DNA from: Isoetes taiwanensis
Taxonomy: Eukaryota > Streptophyta > Lycopodiopsida > Isoetales > Isoetaceae
Length of the DNA stretch: 64,000 nucleotides
Assembly (NCBI GenBank): GCA_021234155.1
Contig: JAJEKV010000011.1
Coordinates: 19,978,677 to 20,042,676, forward strand
Direction: 5' to 3'
Part shown: in pieces, positions 55,091 through 64,000 of the stretch
Layout: every line of letters starts with the position of its first letter
Position numbering within the stretch: position 1 is the first letter of the stretch
Program-made: the position numbers and the translations under genes
Notes under the pieces: generated by a model
The model's input: only the letters and a program-made list of their open reading frames with translations
What the model was told of the DNA's origin: nothing
Database searches by the model: none

Positions 55091-55336
55091 ACTTAGGAGG
55101 CATTCTGATGCATCCGGCAGTAGTGTCGTGCCACGTGGCAGTGTTTCAAACAAAGAATGTTAGTAAAAAAAAAAATTGATCAGGGACCAGAGCTTATACG
55201 GCGGCTGCTACATTTCTACTGCTTGTTTACATGCGTTCCAGTGTTTACCATGCATTCTGGAGTGTTTACTTGCATTCCAGAGTGTTTTTACCCATCATTC
55301 TTAAGCTTTTTACTTGCACCAGAATGCCTCCTAAGT
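55091..55336. mobile_element. Small inverted-repeat element (MITE-like)
   Basis: ACTTAGGAGGCATTCTGATG at 55091 is matched by the inverted sequence CACCAGAATGCCTCCTAAGT ending at 55336, with one mismatch over 22 bp. The 246-bp interior has no coding capacity and contains further inverted ATTCTGGAGTG/CATTCCAGAGTG words. No target duplication is evident. Confidence 0.7.
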
Positions 55337-55349
55337 CTTTTCCACGTTA

Positions 55350-55455
55350 CAAGAATGTCCATTTGGGGGACATTCCTATGTCAACAGGGTTCCGCGCTCC
55401 GCGCATCGCCATGTTTCCATCTCAAGAATGTCCCCTAAACGGACATTCCTGTATA
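55350..55455. repeat. Foldback pair of GAATGTCC...GGACATTC palindromes
   Basis: AAGAATGTCCATTTGGGG continues GACATTCC at 55351-55376. An inverted near-copy, AAGAATGTCCCCTAAACGG followed by ACATTCC, lies at 55424-55450. Each arm is itself a palindrome. A CG-rich core (TTCCGCGCTCCGCGC) lies between them. Probably a tiny foldback element. Confidence 0.6.
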
Positions 55456-55677
55456 CTTAAATGTGAAACCTCAAGTGGTTTCCCATGAACGAATACGTGA
55501 TCAAGATCATGGAATTGGGAAACCCTCCATCATGTCACGTAAAAGGATGTATTTTCCGCAAAAGAAAAGCCGGCCATTAGGTTTCCGGTTAGCCGTCGAT
55601 TATGTCGGAAAGAGCAGCGAACCAATCTTCCGCGCTTGACTTGTTTGAACACACACAGGAAGACAGAATTTTGAATT

Positions 55678-56323
55678 TCTATATACCCTCGACTCGATTA
55701 TCATCTCAGGTAGGGCATCTAATTTAGCTCTTCCTTGAATGCTTCATGTTCTTTATTGCATCTTTCAGGAATCTTGTGACCTGGAAAGAAAAGTTCTTGG
55801 CTTCTGATCTATTCCATCCACTTTAGACATGCATGGCTTTTGATAAGATGGTTCGGAATTTTCTTCTCAGATTACGGAGATGTAAATTTTTCTTACTCTA
55901 AAGCATGCAATTTTTCGAATAGGAATGTTCACTGGTAGAATTGCGTCCTACGCTATCTATGCTATCTATTTGAATAACAATTAAGTCTGCTTCGGCTATA
56001 TTTCTAGATTTATCTGATGCAGAGCAACGAATTGCACATTTTTCGCTGTTTTCCATTTGACCGTAGCTGTTTCTTGGACTTGACAGTTCTTTGAGGTTAC
56101 AGAAGTTAATTTATGCTCGGATTGTTGCAGTCTGTCGAGTAGAAATTTTTGGCATAAGCCACCATAAGCGTTTGATCTAGGCCCACGTTCTCAGATATTT
56201 AAAAGTTGGGCTTATAACCTGTCCCCTTATTGGTAATTTCTTTGTTGTCCATAAGATCCCAATTTAGTTTGTAATGGATTAACTAACCAATTTCTTGTTG
56301 TTGCTGCCCTAGCCCTTGCCAAA
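55678..56323 (+). promoter_or_regulatory. Promoter and 5' leader of HMA5-like gene
   Basis: TCTATATACC at 55678 is the best TATA candidate. A GT-type site follows shortly (CTCAG|GTAGGG near 55709), and an acceptor-like CTGCCCTAG lies 11 bp before the ATG. An intron in the 5' leader is therefore likely. The start codon context is CCAAAATGGCC. Confidence 0.45.
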
Positions 56324-59300
56324 ATGGCCAGTAGGATAATTGATGTTGCAATTCTGGAGGAACATATACAGAAGGAAGATGATCCAAGACTTCTACTTAT
56401 TTCCTCTTCTAGATATCCATCTATGCCGAAGTATCCACCATCTCCGCCTAAGAAGGATGTCAACGCGTCACAAGTCAAGTGCATAACCTTTATAGTAAAG
56501 GGCATGGAATGCGCTGCTTGTGCTGCTTCCATTGAAAAGGCTGTCAAACGGCTTCCAGGAATCAAAGAAGCAGCTGTTGCTGTCCTTCAGGGGAAAGCTC
56601 AAGTGGTGTATCATCCTGCCTTTATAGATGTAAGCAACATGGGTTTTATTCTCTAATTCATTGTAAATATTGGGTATCTGGAATGTCCTTGAATTTTCTG
56701 TGTTATAAATCTATAATCTTGTCCTAGTCTCATTTTGTTTCCATCTGCCATGTTGTATAGGAGGCAGCAATATGCGAGGCCATACAGGATTGTGGCTTTC
56801 AGGCTACACTTGTTGAAAACATTGTCAGTGACAACATCTCAGTCTGTAGGTTGCACATAAAAGGGATGACATGTACTGCATGTTCAGGATCGATTGAATC
56901 TGCTCTTCGAAATGTTCATGGTATTAAAAGAGCAAGGGTTGCACTGGCAACTGAGCAAGCTGAGGTCCAATATGATCCAAAATTGATAACGCATAATCAG
57001 ATAATGGAACTTATTGATGATGTCGGTTTTGAAGCTGAGCTCATCAGTGCTGGAGAGGAAAGGAATAAGGTGCAATTACAACTGACAGGTGTTGACACTC
57101 CGGAGGCCATGAATCTTATTGAGATCTCTTTGCAAGCCCTACCTGGAGTCAAAGCTGTAGAAATGCATCCCCTAGCACAAAATGTGGTGATTTCCTATGA
57201 TCCTGATCTTACAGGTCCTCGAAGTTTTATCAAAGTTGTGGAGCAAACAAGTCCTGAGCCACACCTTTATAAAGCACATCTTTATGTTAATCCAGGACAA
57301 GGGGGGCCTGATAGAAGCCTGGAAATCAAACGATATAGAAAGTTGTTTTTGTGGAGCACTTTATTCACTGTCCCTGTTTTTCTATTATCAATGGTGTTTA
57401 TGTACATTCCAGTGCTCAAGAATGGGTTGGATACAAAGATTGTCAATATGCTGACAATTGGAGAGGTTTTAAGATGGATACTCTCAACTCCTGTGCAGTT
57501 TATAATAGGTTGGCGATTTTACGTAGGCGCATATAAGGCACTTCGTCATGGTTCTGCAAATATGGATGTTCTTGTGGCATTGGGAACAAATGCTGCGTAT
57601 TTTTACTCTGTATATATCATCGCCCGAGCTATGACATCAAAGCACTTCAAGGGCACTGACTTTTTTGAAACAAGTGCAATGCTTATATCCTTTATTCTTC
57701 TTGGGAAGTTCCTTGAAGTGCTTGCAAAGGGGAAGACATCAGAGGCAATTGCAAAATTGATGAACCTTGCCCCAGAAACAGCAATAATCCTCACATTTGA
57801 TAAGAATGGAAATATTACTTCTGAGGAAGAAATCAGTACTCAACTTATACAACGAAATGACATTATTAAAATTCTACCTAGTACAAAGGTGCCAACAGAT
57901 GGAATTGTCACTTGGGGTCAAAGTCATGTGAATGAGAGCATGATAACTGGGGAAGCACAGCCCGTACCAAAGAAGTCAGGAGATAAGGTCATAGGGGGAA
58001 CCATGAATGAGAATGGAGTTTTACATATGAAAGCGACCCATGTAGGGTCAGAGACTGCGCTCTCACAGATTGTGCGTCTTGTAGAAACAGCACAGATGGC
58101 TAAAGCACCTGTCCAAAAATATGCAGATCGCATCTCTCAGTATTTTGTGCCACTGGTATATGATTTTGCTGTACAGAATATCTTTGCCTATGAAGCATTT
58201 AAGATCAGAATTTGTTAACACAGTTTTTGATGTAGGTTGTACTTGTAGCCCTTGCAACATGGTTGGCATGGTACACAGCGGGGAGAACCCATGCATACCC
58301 CAGATCATGGATCCCCTCCTCAATTGACGAATTTGAGCTTGCACTTCAGTTTGGTATCTCAGTTTTGGTGATTGCTTGTCCATGTGCTCTGGGCTTGGCA
58401 ACGCCTACAGCTGTTATGGTGGCTACTGGAGAGGGTGCTGCACAAGGAGTCCTGATCAAAGGTGGGCAGGCACTTGAGAGTGCACATAAGGTGAGCATTT
58501 CTCATGGCTTATCTGCATAGATTTGGGTTAAGCTTTCTAATATTGTTAATTTGGCCCACAGGTTGAATGCATTGTCTTTGACAAGACAGGGACTCTGACT
58601 TGTGGTGAACCTGTGGTGGTTAACACAAAATTGTTCCAAAACATTGCCCTTAAAGTGTTTTACAGTTTTGTAGCTGCTGCTGAGGTTTGCTTCTCAACTT
58701 CTCTTTTCTTCAGTTCATGATTTCTATTTTAAAGTGATGTCACATCTTGGTATATCTATAGAGCGCAATAGAAAGCATTAAATCCCATTGGACTTTTCAT
58801 CCATGATTTTGATGTGCTATGCTTATAGGAGTTAATTTTGAGGAACCTGATTTTAAACTGCAAAATATAAATTTGCGCTTATCACTTTTTATATTTAATT
58901 TCTGAGGCACAGAAATAAGTATATATGTTCTGCAGGCAAATAGTGAGCATCCGTTGGCAAAGGCTGTCATTCAGTATTATAAGCATTTGCATGGAGATAA
59001 ACAGCAGGATCTTTCAGTAGCAGATGGATTTGAGGCAATACCTGGACAGGGCGTGCAGGCTGATGTGATGGGAAAGAAAGTTCTGGTGGGAAATGCAAGG
59101 CTAATGGGTGAGAACAGCATAGTGCTGTTGCAAGACGTTCTTGATCACTTGAAGGATATGGAACAATTGGCAAGAACAGCTGTTTTCGCTGCCATTGATG
59201 GGGAGCTCGTAGGCATTATTTCCATATCTGATCCTGTAAAGCCAGAGGCATCGCGTGTAATTTCTGTACTCAAATCTATGAGCATAAAAAGTATTATGGT

Positions 59301-59881
59301 GACTGGAGACAACTGGGGTACTGCTCATGCAATTGCCAAGGAAGTTGGTATAGAAGATGTCATTGCTGAGGCAGAGCCCAAGTTAAAAGCAGATAAAGTG
59401 AAAGAATTACAGGTAATTAACTATTCAGTTTGCGAGCTGTTTGCTTGAAATCATTAACTGCAATCATGTATCCTTTTTGCAGTCAAGTGGATTGGTAGTG
59501 GCTATGGTAGGCGATGGTAGCAATGACTCGCCAGCTTTAGTAGCTGCCAATGTTGGAATGGCAATAGGAGCAGGTACAGATATAGCTATTGAGGCAGCAG
59601 ATATTGTGCTGATGAAGAGCAATTTGGAAGATGTCATAACAGCCATTGATTTATCACGGAAAACATTTTGCCGTATAAGGCTCAATTATTTGTGGGCATT
59701 GGGGTACAACATTCTAGGAATACCTATTGCTGCCGGAGTCCTGTTTCCAAAGACCGGCTTCCGTCTTCCACCTTGGGTGGCAGGAGCTGCAATGGCAGCC
59801 TCTTCAGTTAGTGTTGTGTGCTCTTCGCTGCTTCTAAAATATTACAAAAGACCTAAGGTACTAGACTTGATTGAAAAGTAA
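56324..59881 (+). CDS. HMA5: Copper-transporting P1B-type ATPase, HMA5-like
   Basis: Six exons (56324-56629, 56761-58155, 58236-58490, 58562-58684, 58936-59412, 59483-59881) join in phase 0 through GT-AG introns, giving 984 residues, close to Arabidopsis HMA5. Metal-binding domains: CAAC at residues 63-66 and CTAC at 140-143; a third domain near 200 lacks CxxC. Catalytic motifs: TGEA at 498, the intramembrane CPC at 615-617 that defines Cu/Ag transport, DKTGT at 659-663 (phosphorylated Asp), SEHP at 696-699, and VTGDNWGTA. The hinge motif is GDGSND (862-867); relatives usually have GDGIND. Such pumps use ATP to export Cu(I) from the cytosol, at the plasma membrane or Golgi in plants. No breaks are seen. 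The paralogue RAN1/HMA7 is less likely, as the exon sequence reads closer to HMA5. Confidence 0.93.
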
Positions 59882-59944
59882 CAAAGAGCGGTCAAGAACT
59901 TGACGGAGGACTGCTTCTGGTCATTGTAGATTTTTGGAAACTAC

Positions 59945-60162
59945 AGCCAAGTACTTGTATCTGCTTTTTGGGGAGCTCTTTTTTTTTATTAGATTGATGT
60001 ATATATATTTAACCATATATTGGACAATGCTGAATATTATGCTCATGCATGATAGCCAAGTACTTGTATCTGCTTTTTGGGGAGCTCTCTTTTTTTATTA
60101 GATTGATGTATATATATTTAACCATGTCTTGGACAATGCTGAATATTATGCTCATGCATGAT
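59945..60162. repeat. 109-bp tandem duplication in 3' flank of ATPase gene
   Basis: AGCCAAGTACTTGTATCTGC starts at 59945 and again at 60054, and the copies run to GCTCATGCATGAT with about three differences. The first copy probably overlaps the 3' untranslated region, so the duplication may duplicate polyadenylation signals. Confidence 0.92.
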
Positions 60163-60300
60163 GCCTGTAAAGCGTTAATTTCTAAATATGCAATGAGTTA
60201 ATTCTGGCAATTTATGGTTCAAGCGACCATGGCAGATTATTCTTGCACAAAGCTTAAAAACTCTGGGTGCCTGGTCCTTGACCAGATACTGTTGAATCAC

Positions 60301-60381
60301 GTGCAGTGCCATATTGCTACAAGCATTAAAGATTGATAAAGTGCAGTGCCATATTGTTACAAGCGTTAAAGATTTGATAAA
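60301..60381. repeat. 40-bp tandem duplication
   Basis: GTGCAGTGCCATATTGCTAC at 60301 recurs at 60341 with few changes. Both copies end ATTGATAAA or ATTTGATAAA. Confidence 0.9.
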
Positions 60382-60952
60382 GTGATCAAGATGTTGGCGC
60401 ATTTGGAATTGCCCATCCTCAGTTTCCTGTCCAGCAACCATAATAGAATTGCTTTTATTTTCTTATATCCTGGAACATAATTGGGAATGGTCAAACCACC
60501 ATGGCATTGATGTGGTTGGACTGACTCTTTTATATACAGCACTTCTTGACAAAGGGTACAGCCCCAGATTCTTATTGTTAAGTTTTTAAGGAGACTAATC
60601 AGGATAATCTTCTGGAGTTCCCTATTTTCATGAGAAGGCTGTTTTGAACTGTTTACAGTCTCTTTGAAGCTACCATCTAAGATAATATTTATTATTTAAG
60701 ATACTGAGAGAGAATTTTTCTTATACAAAGAATGTTACCAGCTATAATTTTCTAGTAGTTCTTTATAGCTTGTGTGTGAATCACATGACACTGATCTAGG
60801 TCCACAGAAGCTGGAAGATGACTGTACAAGACTATCTGCACTTTGTCGCCCTTGGAAGATTCTCGGCCACTGCATTTCAATTAGCTGTCATAGGATGTAG
60901 AATAAGTATCAGATTCCAGACGAGATGGTTCACTTGCAGTGATCAGTTCCTA

Positions 60953-61262
60953 GGACTGCTGCAAGAACTGTTCCTTTTACATAATTATTTTCGTGGGGTT
61001 AACTTCGAGCTGTTAAGGCATGCACAAAATTAGATTGAATGGTTGTCATGAATATTCTTGGTCCTGGAAAACCAACCTGATATAATTTCTAACGCTATTA
61101 AACCTATTTGCAGGTGCAAAATGAGGACTGCTGCAAAAACTGTTTCTTTTACATGATTCATTTTCTTGGTGTTATGTGCGAGCCGTTAAGGCATGCACAA
61201 CATTAGCTTCAATGGTTGTCATGATTGGTCCTGGAAGACCAACGTGTTTTAATATCTAACCT
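60953..61262. repeat. Direct duplication with 172-bp offset
   Basis: GGACTGCTGCAAGAACTGTT at 60953 recurs as GGACTGCTGCAAAAACTGTT at 61125. Homology continues through GTTAAGGCATGCACAA, AATGGTTGTCATGA and GGTCCTGGAA to a shared ATAT.TCTAAC end. The copies are clearly diverged, so this is older than the duplications at 59.9 and 62.1 kb. Confidence 0.85.
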
Positions 61263-62120
61263 TTCTTGCAACACTAAAAATGATTCACTCACATATAATC
61301 AAAGATCAGCTTTTGAATTGAGAATGTATACTTGGAACACATTCTTAAACATGTATACCAAGATTGCTACCTTGAACTAAGAATGCGTACTTGCCTAAAC
61401 ACGTACATCAAGTGTACGAGTTTGATAGGATGCAAGAGCACAAGCTAGTCCCTGCCTACAGCCTCCATGGCGATAGCAGCAAAGTTGCAGTTATCTTTTT
61501 ACAGATGCAAAATTAAGAGAAATATTTCATTATTGCACTACAAGTAGTTAGGATTCAGATGTTGTAGTAAGCAATAAACTTCTTGAGATTTGTCTGCTAA
61601 GTCTGGTAGTGCTCAAGATGCATGTCATGCATTGATAGAACCCACACAAGATGATGTCACAATTGTTGCTGCCCACAGATGGAGAGACAGATCTCAAGCT
61701 TTCACAGCAGGGGATATTGCCAAATAACATTACCTTGTTTCAACACTCAGTGCTTTTGCCAGAGGAGGGAAAACATATATCTGGATTTGAGTCAGAGACT
61801 GATATAGACAGTTCAGTCATGTTAAGATAATTCAGACTTGGTAGCGTGAAGGATGCCTAAGTTTTATTTAATAATGTCAAGGTAGAGTCTTGTGGAATAT
61901 AGTTTACAGGATGTTGTCATTATCGAAAGTTATGTGGATTTCCTCAAACATAGTCTTAAGTAGATTAAATAAAACCCTGCATATTACACAGATATCTAAA
62001 ATGTTTGCCGTTTCAAAGCATATGCAATATATCGATCTTACGAACATAAAATTTTACATGATCTAAGAGATCGTGTGTGAAACAAAATCCCCGAAAATAG
62101 TCGAAGACGTGAAGCTCTGA

Positions 62121-62237
62121 TCTGACTGGCAAAATACTGCAGTCATACCACCCTCAAGAAACCACAAACTTATTTTTTCTGACTGGCAAAATACTGCAGT
62201 CATACCACCCTCAAGAAACCACAAACTTATTTTTTTC
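62121..62237. repeat. 57-bp tandem duplication
   Basis: TCTGACTGGCAAAATACTGC at 62121 recurs at 62178 with essentially no change through CTCAAGAAACCACAAACTTA. The copies are almost identical, so this is recent. It lies just beyond the 3' end of the Kazal gene. Confidence 0.93.
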
Positions 62238-62384
62238 TGGATCACCGCCGAAAGAATGTACCAAAAGAATGTACATATCAGTAGCAGTACCTGATTAAAA
62301 GACTTCAATCCAATTCCCTTCATCTCCCAAAATGAATGGATCCCAGAAGAATGACCTAACAAGTACTAGGGCAAGTGCTGAAAA

Positions 62385-62750
62385 TCACAATAAGCCAACA
62401 ACTACTAAGATTCCAGCAGCTATTAACCATAGCAGATGGATCAACAGCAAAGCTTGCCCTGCCATAGACACCTTACCCCCTGCTCCACCATTATCAAGCC
62501 TGCAAAATCCTTCGTGATCTACCTCCACACCATCACATTTGGCTTCCTTAGCTCCACACCAGTAGGTAACCTTATTTACTCCACAAACTGGATACGTTCT
62601 GAAACAAGTTACTGGACAACCGGCCGGCCGAACTGTAGATTCTGTATTGTTTGAATCTGACACTACTTGTTTTATTGTTCCCGAATCATCCTCTGCAAAA
62701 GATGAAATTATACATACCAACAAGATCAAAACCGGAAGATGAAAATCCAT
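62385..62750 (-). CDS. Kazal-type serine protease inhibitor, secreted/membrane-anchored
   Basis: A single-exon 121-residue protein starts at ATG 62750 (MDFHLPVLILLVC). An N-terminal signal peptide ends near FAEDD. The Kazal-like domain lies in the middle: CPVTCFRTYPVCGVNKVTYW, then CGAKEAKC and HEGFC, with the VCGV.xVTYWCG core found in plant Kazal-type inhibitors. A Gly-rich linker (NGGAGGK) is followed by a hydrophobic C-terminus (ALLLIHLLWLIAAGILVVVG), which could be a membrane anchor or GPI signal. Such proteins are thought to inhibit extracellular serine proteases. One difference from the family pattern is Asn-Lys in place of the usual Asp-Gly in the GVDGVTYW loop. The frame is intact. 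Confidence 0.85.
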   Translation of the reverse strand: MDFHLPVLILLVCIISSFAEDDSGTIKQVVSDSNNTESTVRPAGCPVTCFRTYPVCGVNKVTYWCGAKEAKCDGVEVDHEGFCRLDNGGAGGKVSMAGQALLLIHLLWLIAAGILVVVGLL

Positions 62751-63526
62751 GCTTGACACAGGACACGATCCGCCGGCCGAATTGCTCCGTCAAAGAAACA
62801 TAAAGACCTAAAGCACTGAAGTGGTCTGGCATCATCACGCGTTTCCGAGAAGTAAAAGCTTATGAACTTTACTAGAAACGGTTGCTGGATATCGGGCTTC
62901 TATATCCACCCTACATTGGAAAAATTAAATTACAAAAAAATCCCACGATGATTAAGATGTGATCACCAAAGGGTCCCACTATGCGTGGAGAGCATGTGCT
63001 GGCGCAAAATGTTAGCCGAAAAAAAAGCCCCCTAAAATTTAGTCGTTCTTGGTTCGTTTTGTTCGTCTTTGTGACGGATAAAAACTCTTTTCTATTCTAT
63101 TCTGACAGAATTGCAAAATAATTATTGTTTGCGTACGTAAACCACTGTCCCCTGGAAATTCCTCGAATTTCTAGTGTAAGTTTCTTTTTGGTATTTTTTG
63201 GGCAAAAGTTTCCAGGCGGCGCCGCTTACAGCGCCGCCACTACAGACAAAAACATTAATACATGAAATTTTTCATACAAGGTGGAACAAAACATTAAAAT
63301 TTCAATATTTCAGTTACAGTTTCCATCAAGGTTTGCACTTCAAAATACAAATAAAAGGACCATGTTTCTTTCTGGTCGTAGTAGCCATGTTTCCCTTGAT
63401 ACAAGGTAGGTACGCAGTTCAAAATTAAACAAAAAATTGATCATGAACTTATAGAAGTTCCCAACACAAGTTACCAGTACAACTTCAAAGAACTTGAACG
63501 TATCACAGAAATTCTGAAGACAACAG
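62751..63526. other. Upstream region of Kazal gene and intergenic spacer
   Basis: No gene seen. A GC-rich inverted repeat, GGCGGCGC (63215-63222) and GCGCCGCC (63231-63238), stands out in AT-rich sequence. The Kazal promoter should lie in 62760-63100 on the minus strand; no TATA box is certain. Confidence 0.45.
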
Positions 63527-64000
63527 TTATCGTGACAGCAGACTTGAACCGCTGTTTCCCCTCTCCAACATTAAAGGTACATTACTAGAATCTGGAACTT
63601 GAATGAATGTGCAGTTATTAAAAGTTGCACCAACAAAGGAGTGACCACCTGCAGTTTAATACAGTGTAATTAGATAGTGTAATAAAGATAAACAAAAAAT
63701 AATACACAATATAATTAAACTTACCAACATTCTTGACTTCAACAGTGGGCGGAAAATATTTGTGAAGCTGAGGATTTGACTTCAGGAATTCTTCAAAAGC
63801 CCAGTAATCTACTAAATTCTTGTCTTCCTCATCAACTCCAGAAACTTGAATTTGATTACTTTTACCACTTACATCAGATACAACATTCTGTTGATCACAG
63901 ATCACTGCATCACTTGATGATGCCACACGATGCTCACCATCATTGCCAGAAACAACTGGAATATTGCATTGCTTTTCAATTAAAACAGTCTGGTCGGATG
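63527..64000 (-). CDS. 3' end of unrecognised spliced gene, runs off right edge
   Basis: Two minus-strand exons are visible. The first runs from the window edge to 63725 (VLIEKQCNIPVVSGNDGEHR, then VSDVSGKSNQIQVSG, DYWAFEEFLKSNPQLHKYFP). It ends at a GTAAG donor. The last runs from 63648 (acceptor CTGCAG) to the stop at 63527 (GHSFVGATFNNCTFIQVPDS, ending SSLLSR). The splice is in phase and the joined reading is open. The N-terminus lies outside the window. I do not recognise the family; there is no signal peptide or membrane segment in the visible part. Confidence 0.65.

Larger units (their letters stand above)
60163..62384. other. Gene-free flank with several local duplications
   Basis: There are no convincing genes between the ATPase and the Kazal gene; short frames lack domains. 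The stretch is notable for three further direct duplications, listed separately. Confidence 0.55.

Overview
The window reads as nuclear DNA of a land plant. The evidence is a six-exon heavy-metal P-type ATPase of the HMA5 type with plant GT-AG introns, a plant Kazal-type inhibitor gene, and dense nested plant-style transposons: Ty3/gypsy chromoviruses, a hAT element, a LINE and MITEs. One of the two chromoviruses has a chromodomain unlike the usual flowering-plant type, so a non-flowering plant (fern, lycophyte or gymnosperm) is possible. That is a weak inference.

Layout. 1-3.3 kb: gene-free repeats and an LTR remnant. 3.3-15.6 kb: 3' part of an older plus-strand chromovirus, split inside pol by a complete 10.6-kb minus-strand chromovirus (4462-15073; 5-bp target duplication). 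The inner element carries an unrecognised extra ORF upstream of gag. 15.6-19.8 kb: 3' LTR of the older element, split by a 3.7-kb hAT element (15973-19685; 8-bp target duplication). 19.8-21.9 kb: part of an unrecognised family, called X here, with a ParB-like domain and arrays of a short palindrome. 16664-21887 was then tandemly duplicated. The second copy (21888-32999) later took in a GC-rich 5.5-kb LINE and a 322-bp MITE; the first copy shows both empty sites.

34.6-53.4 kb: two same-orientation LTRs of one family, with a primer-binding site after the left one, bracket about 16 kb in which I see no gag or pol. The interval holds two TATA-box/ORF units, each preceded by a pair of 67-bp near-perfect hairpins (36.3-39.8 kb); a broken DUF7869-like gene on the minus strand; two further similar TATA modules (43.7 and 44.9 kb); and a longer copy of family X (47.9-52.2 kb) ending in a HAD/FCP1-like phosphatase domain.

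53.4-64 kb: LTR remnant, a (GA)n microsatellite, small inverted-repeat elements, then ordinary host DNA. This has the copper ATPase gene (56324-59881, intact), a stretch of local tandem duplications, a Kazal-type inhibitor gene (minus) and the 3' end of an unrecognised spliced gene (minus) leaving the right edge.

Only the ATPase, the Kazal gene and the right-edge gene look like intact host genes. Most of the rest is mobile DNA in various states of decay. The best candidates for something undescribed are family X with its palindrome-filled introns and the paired-hairpin transcription units.
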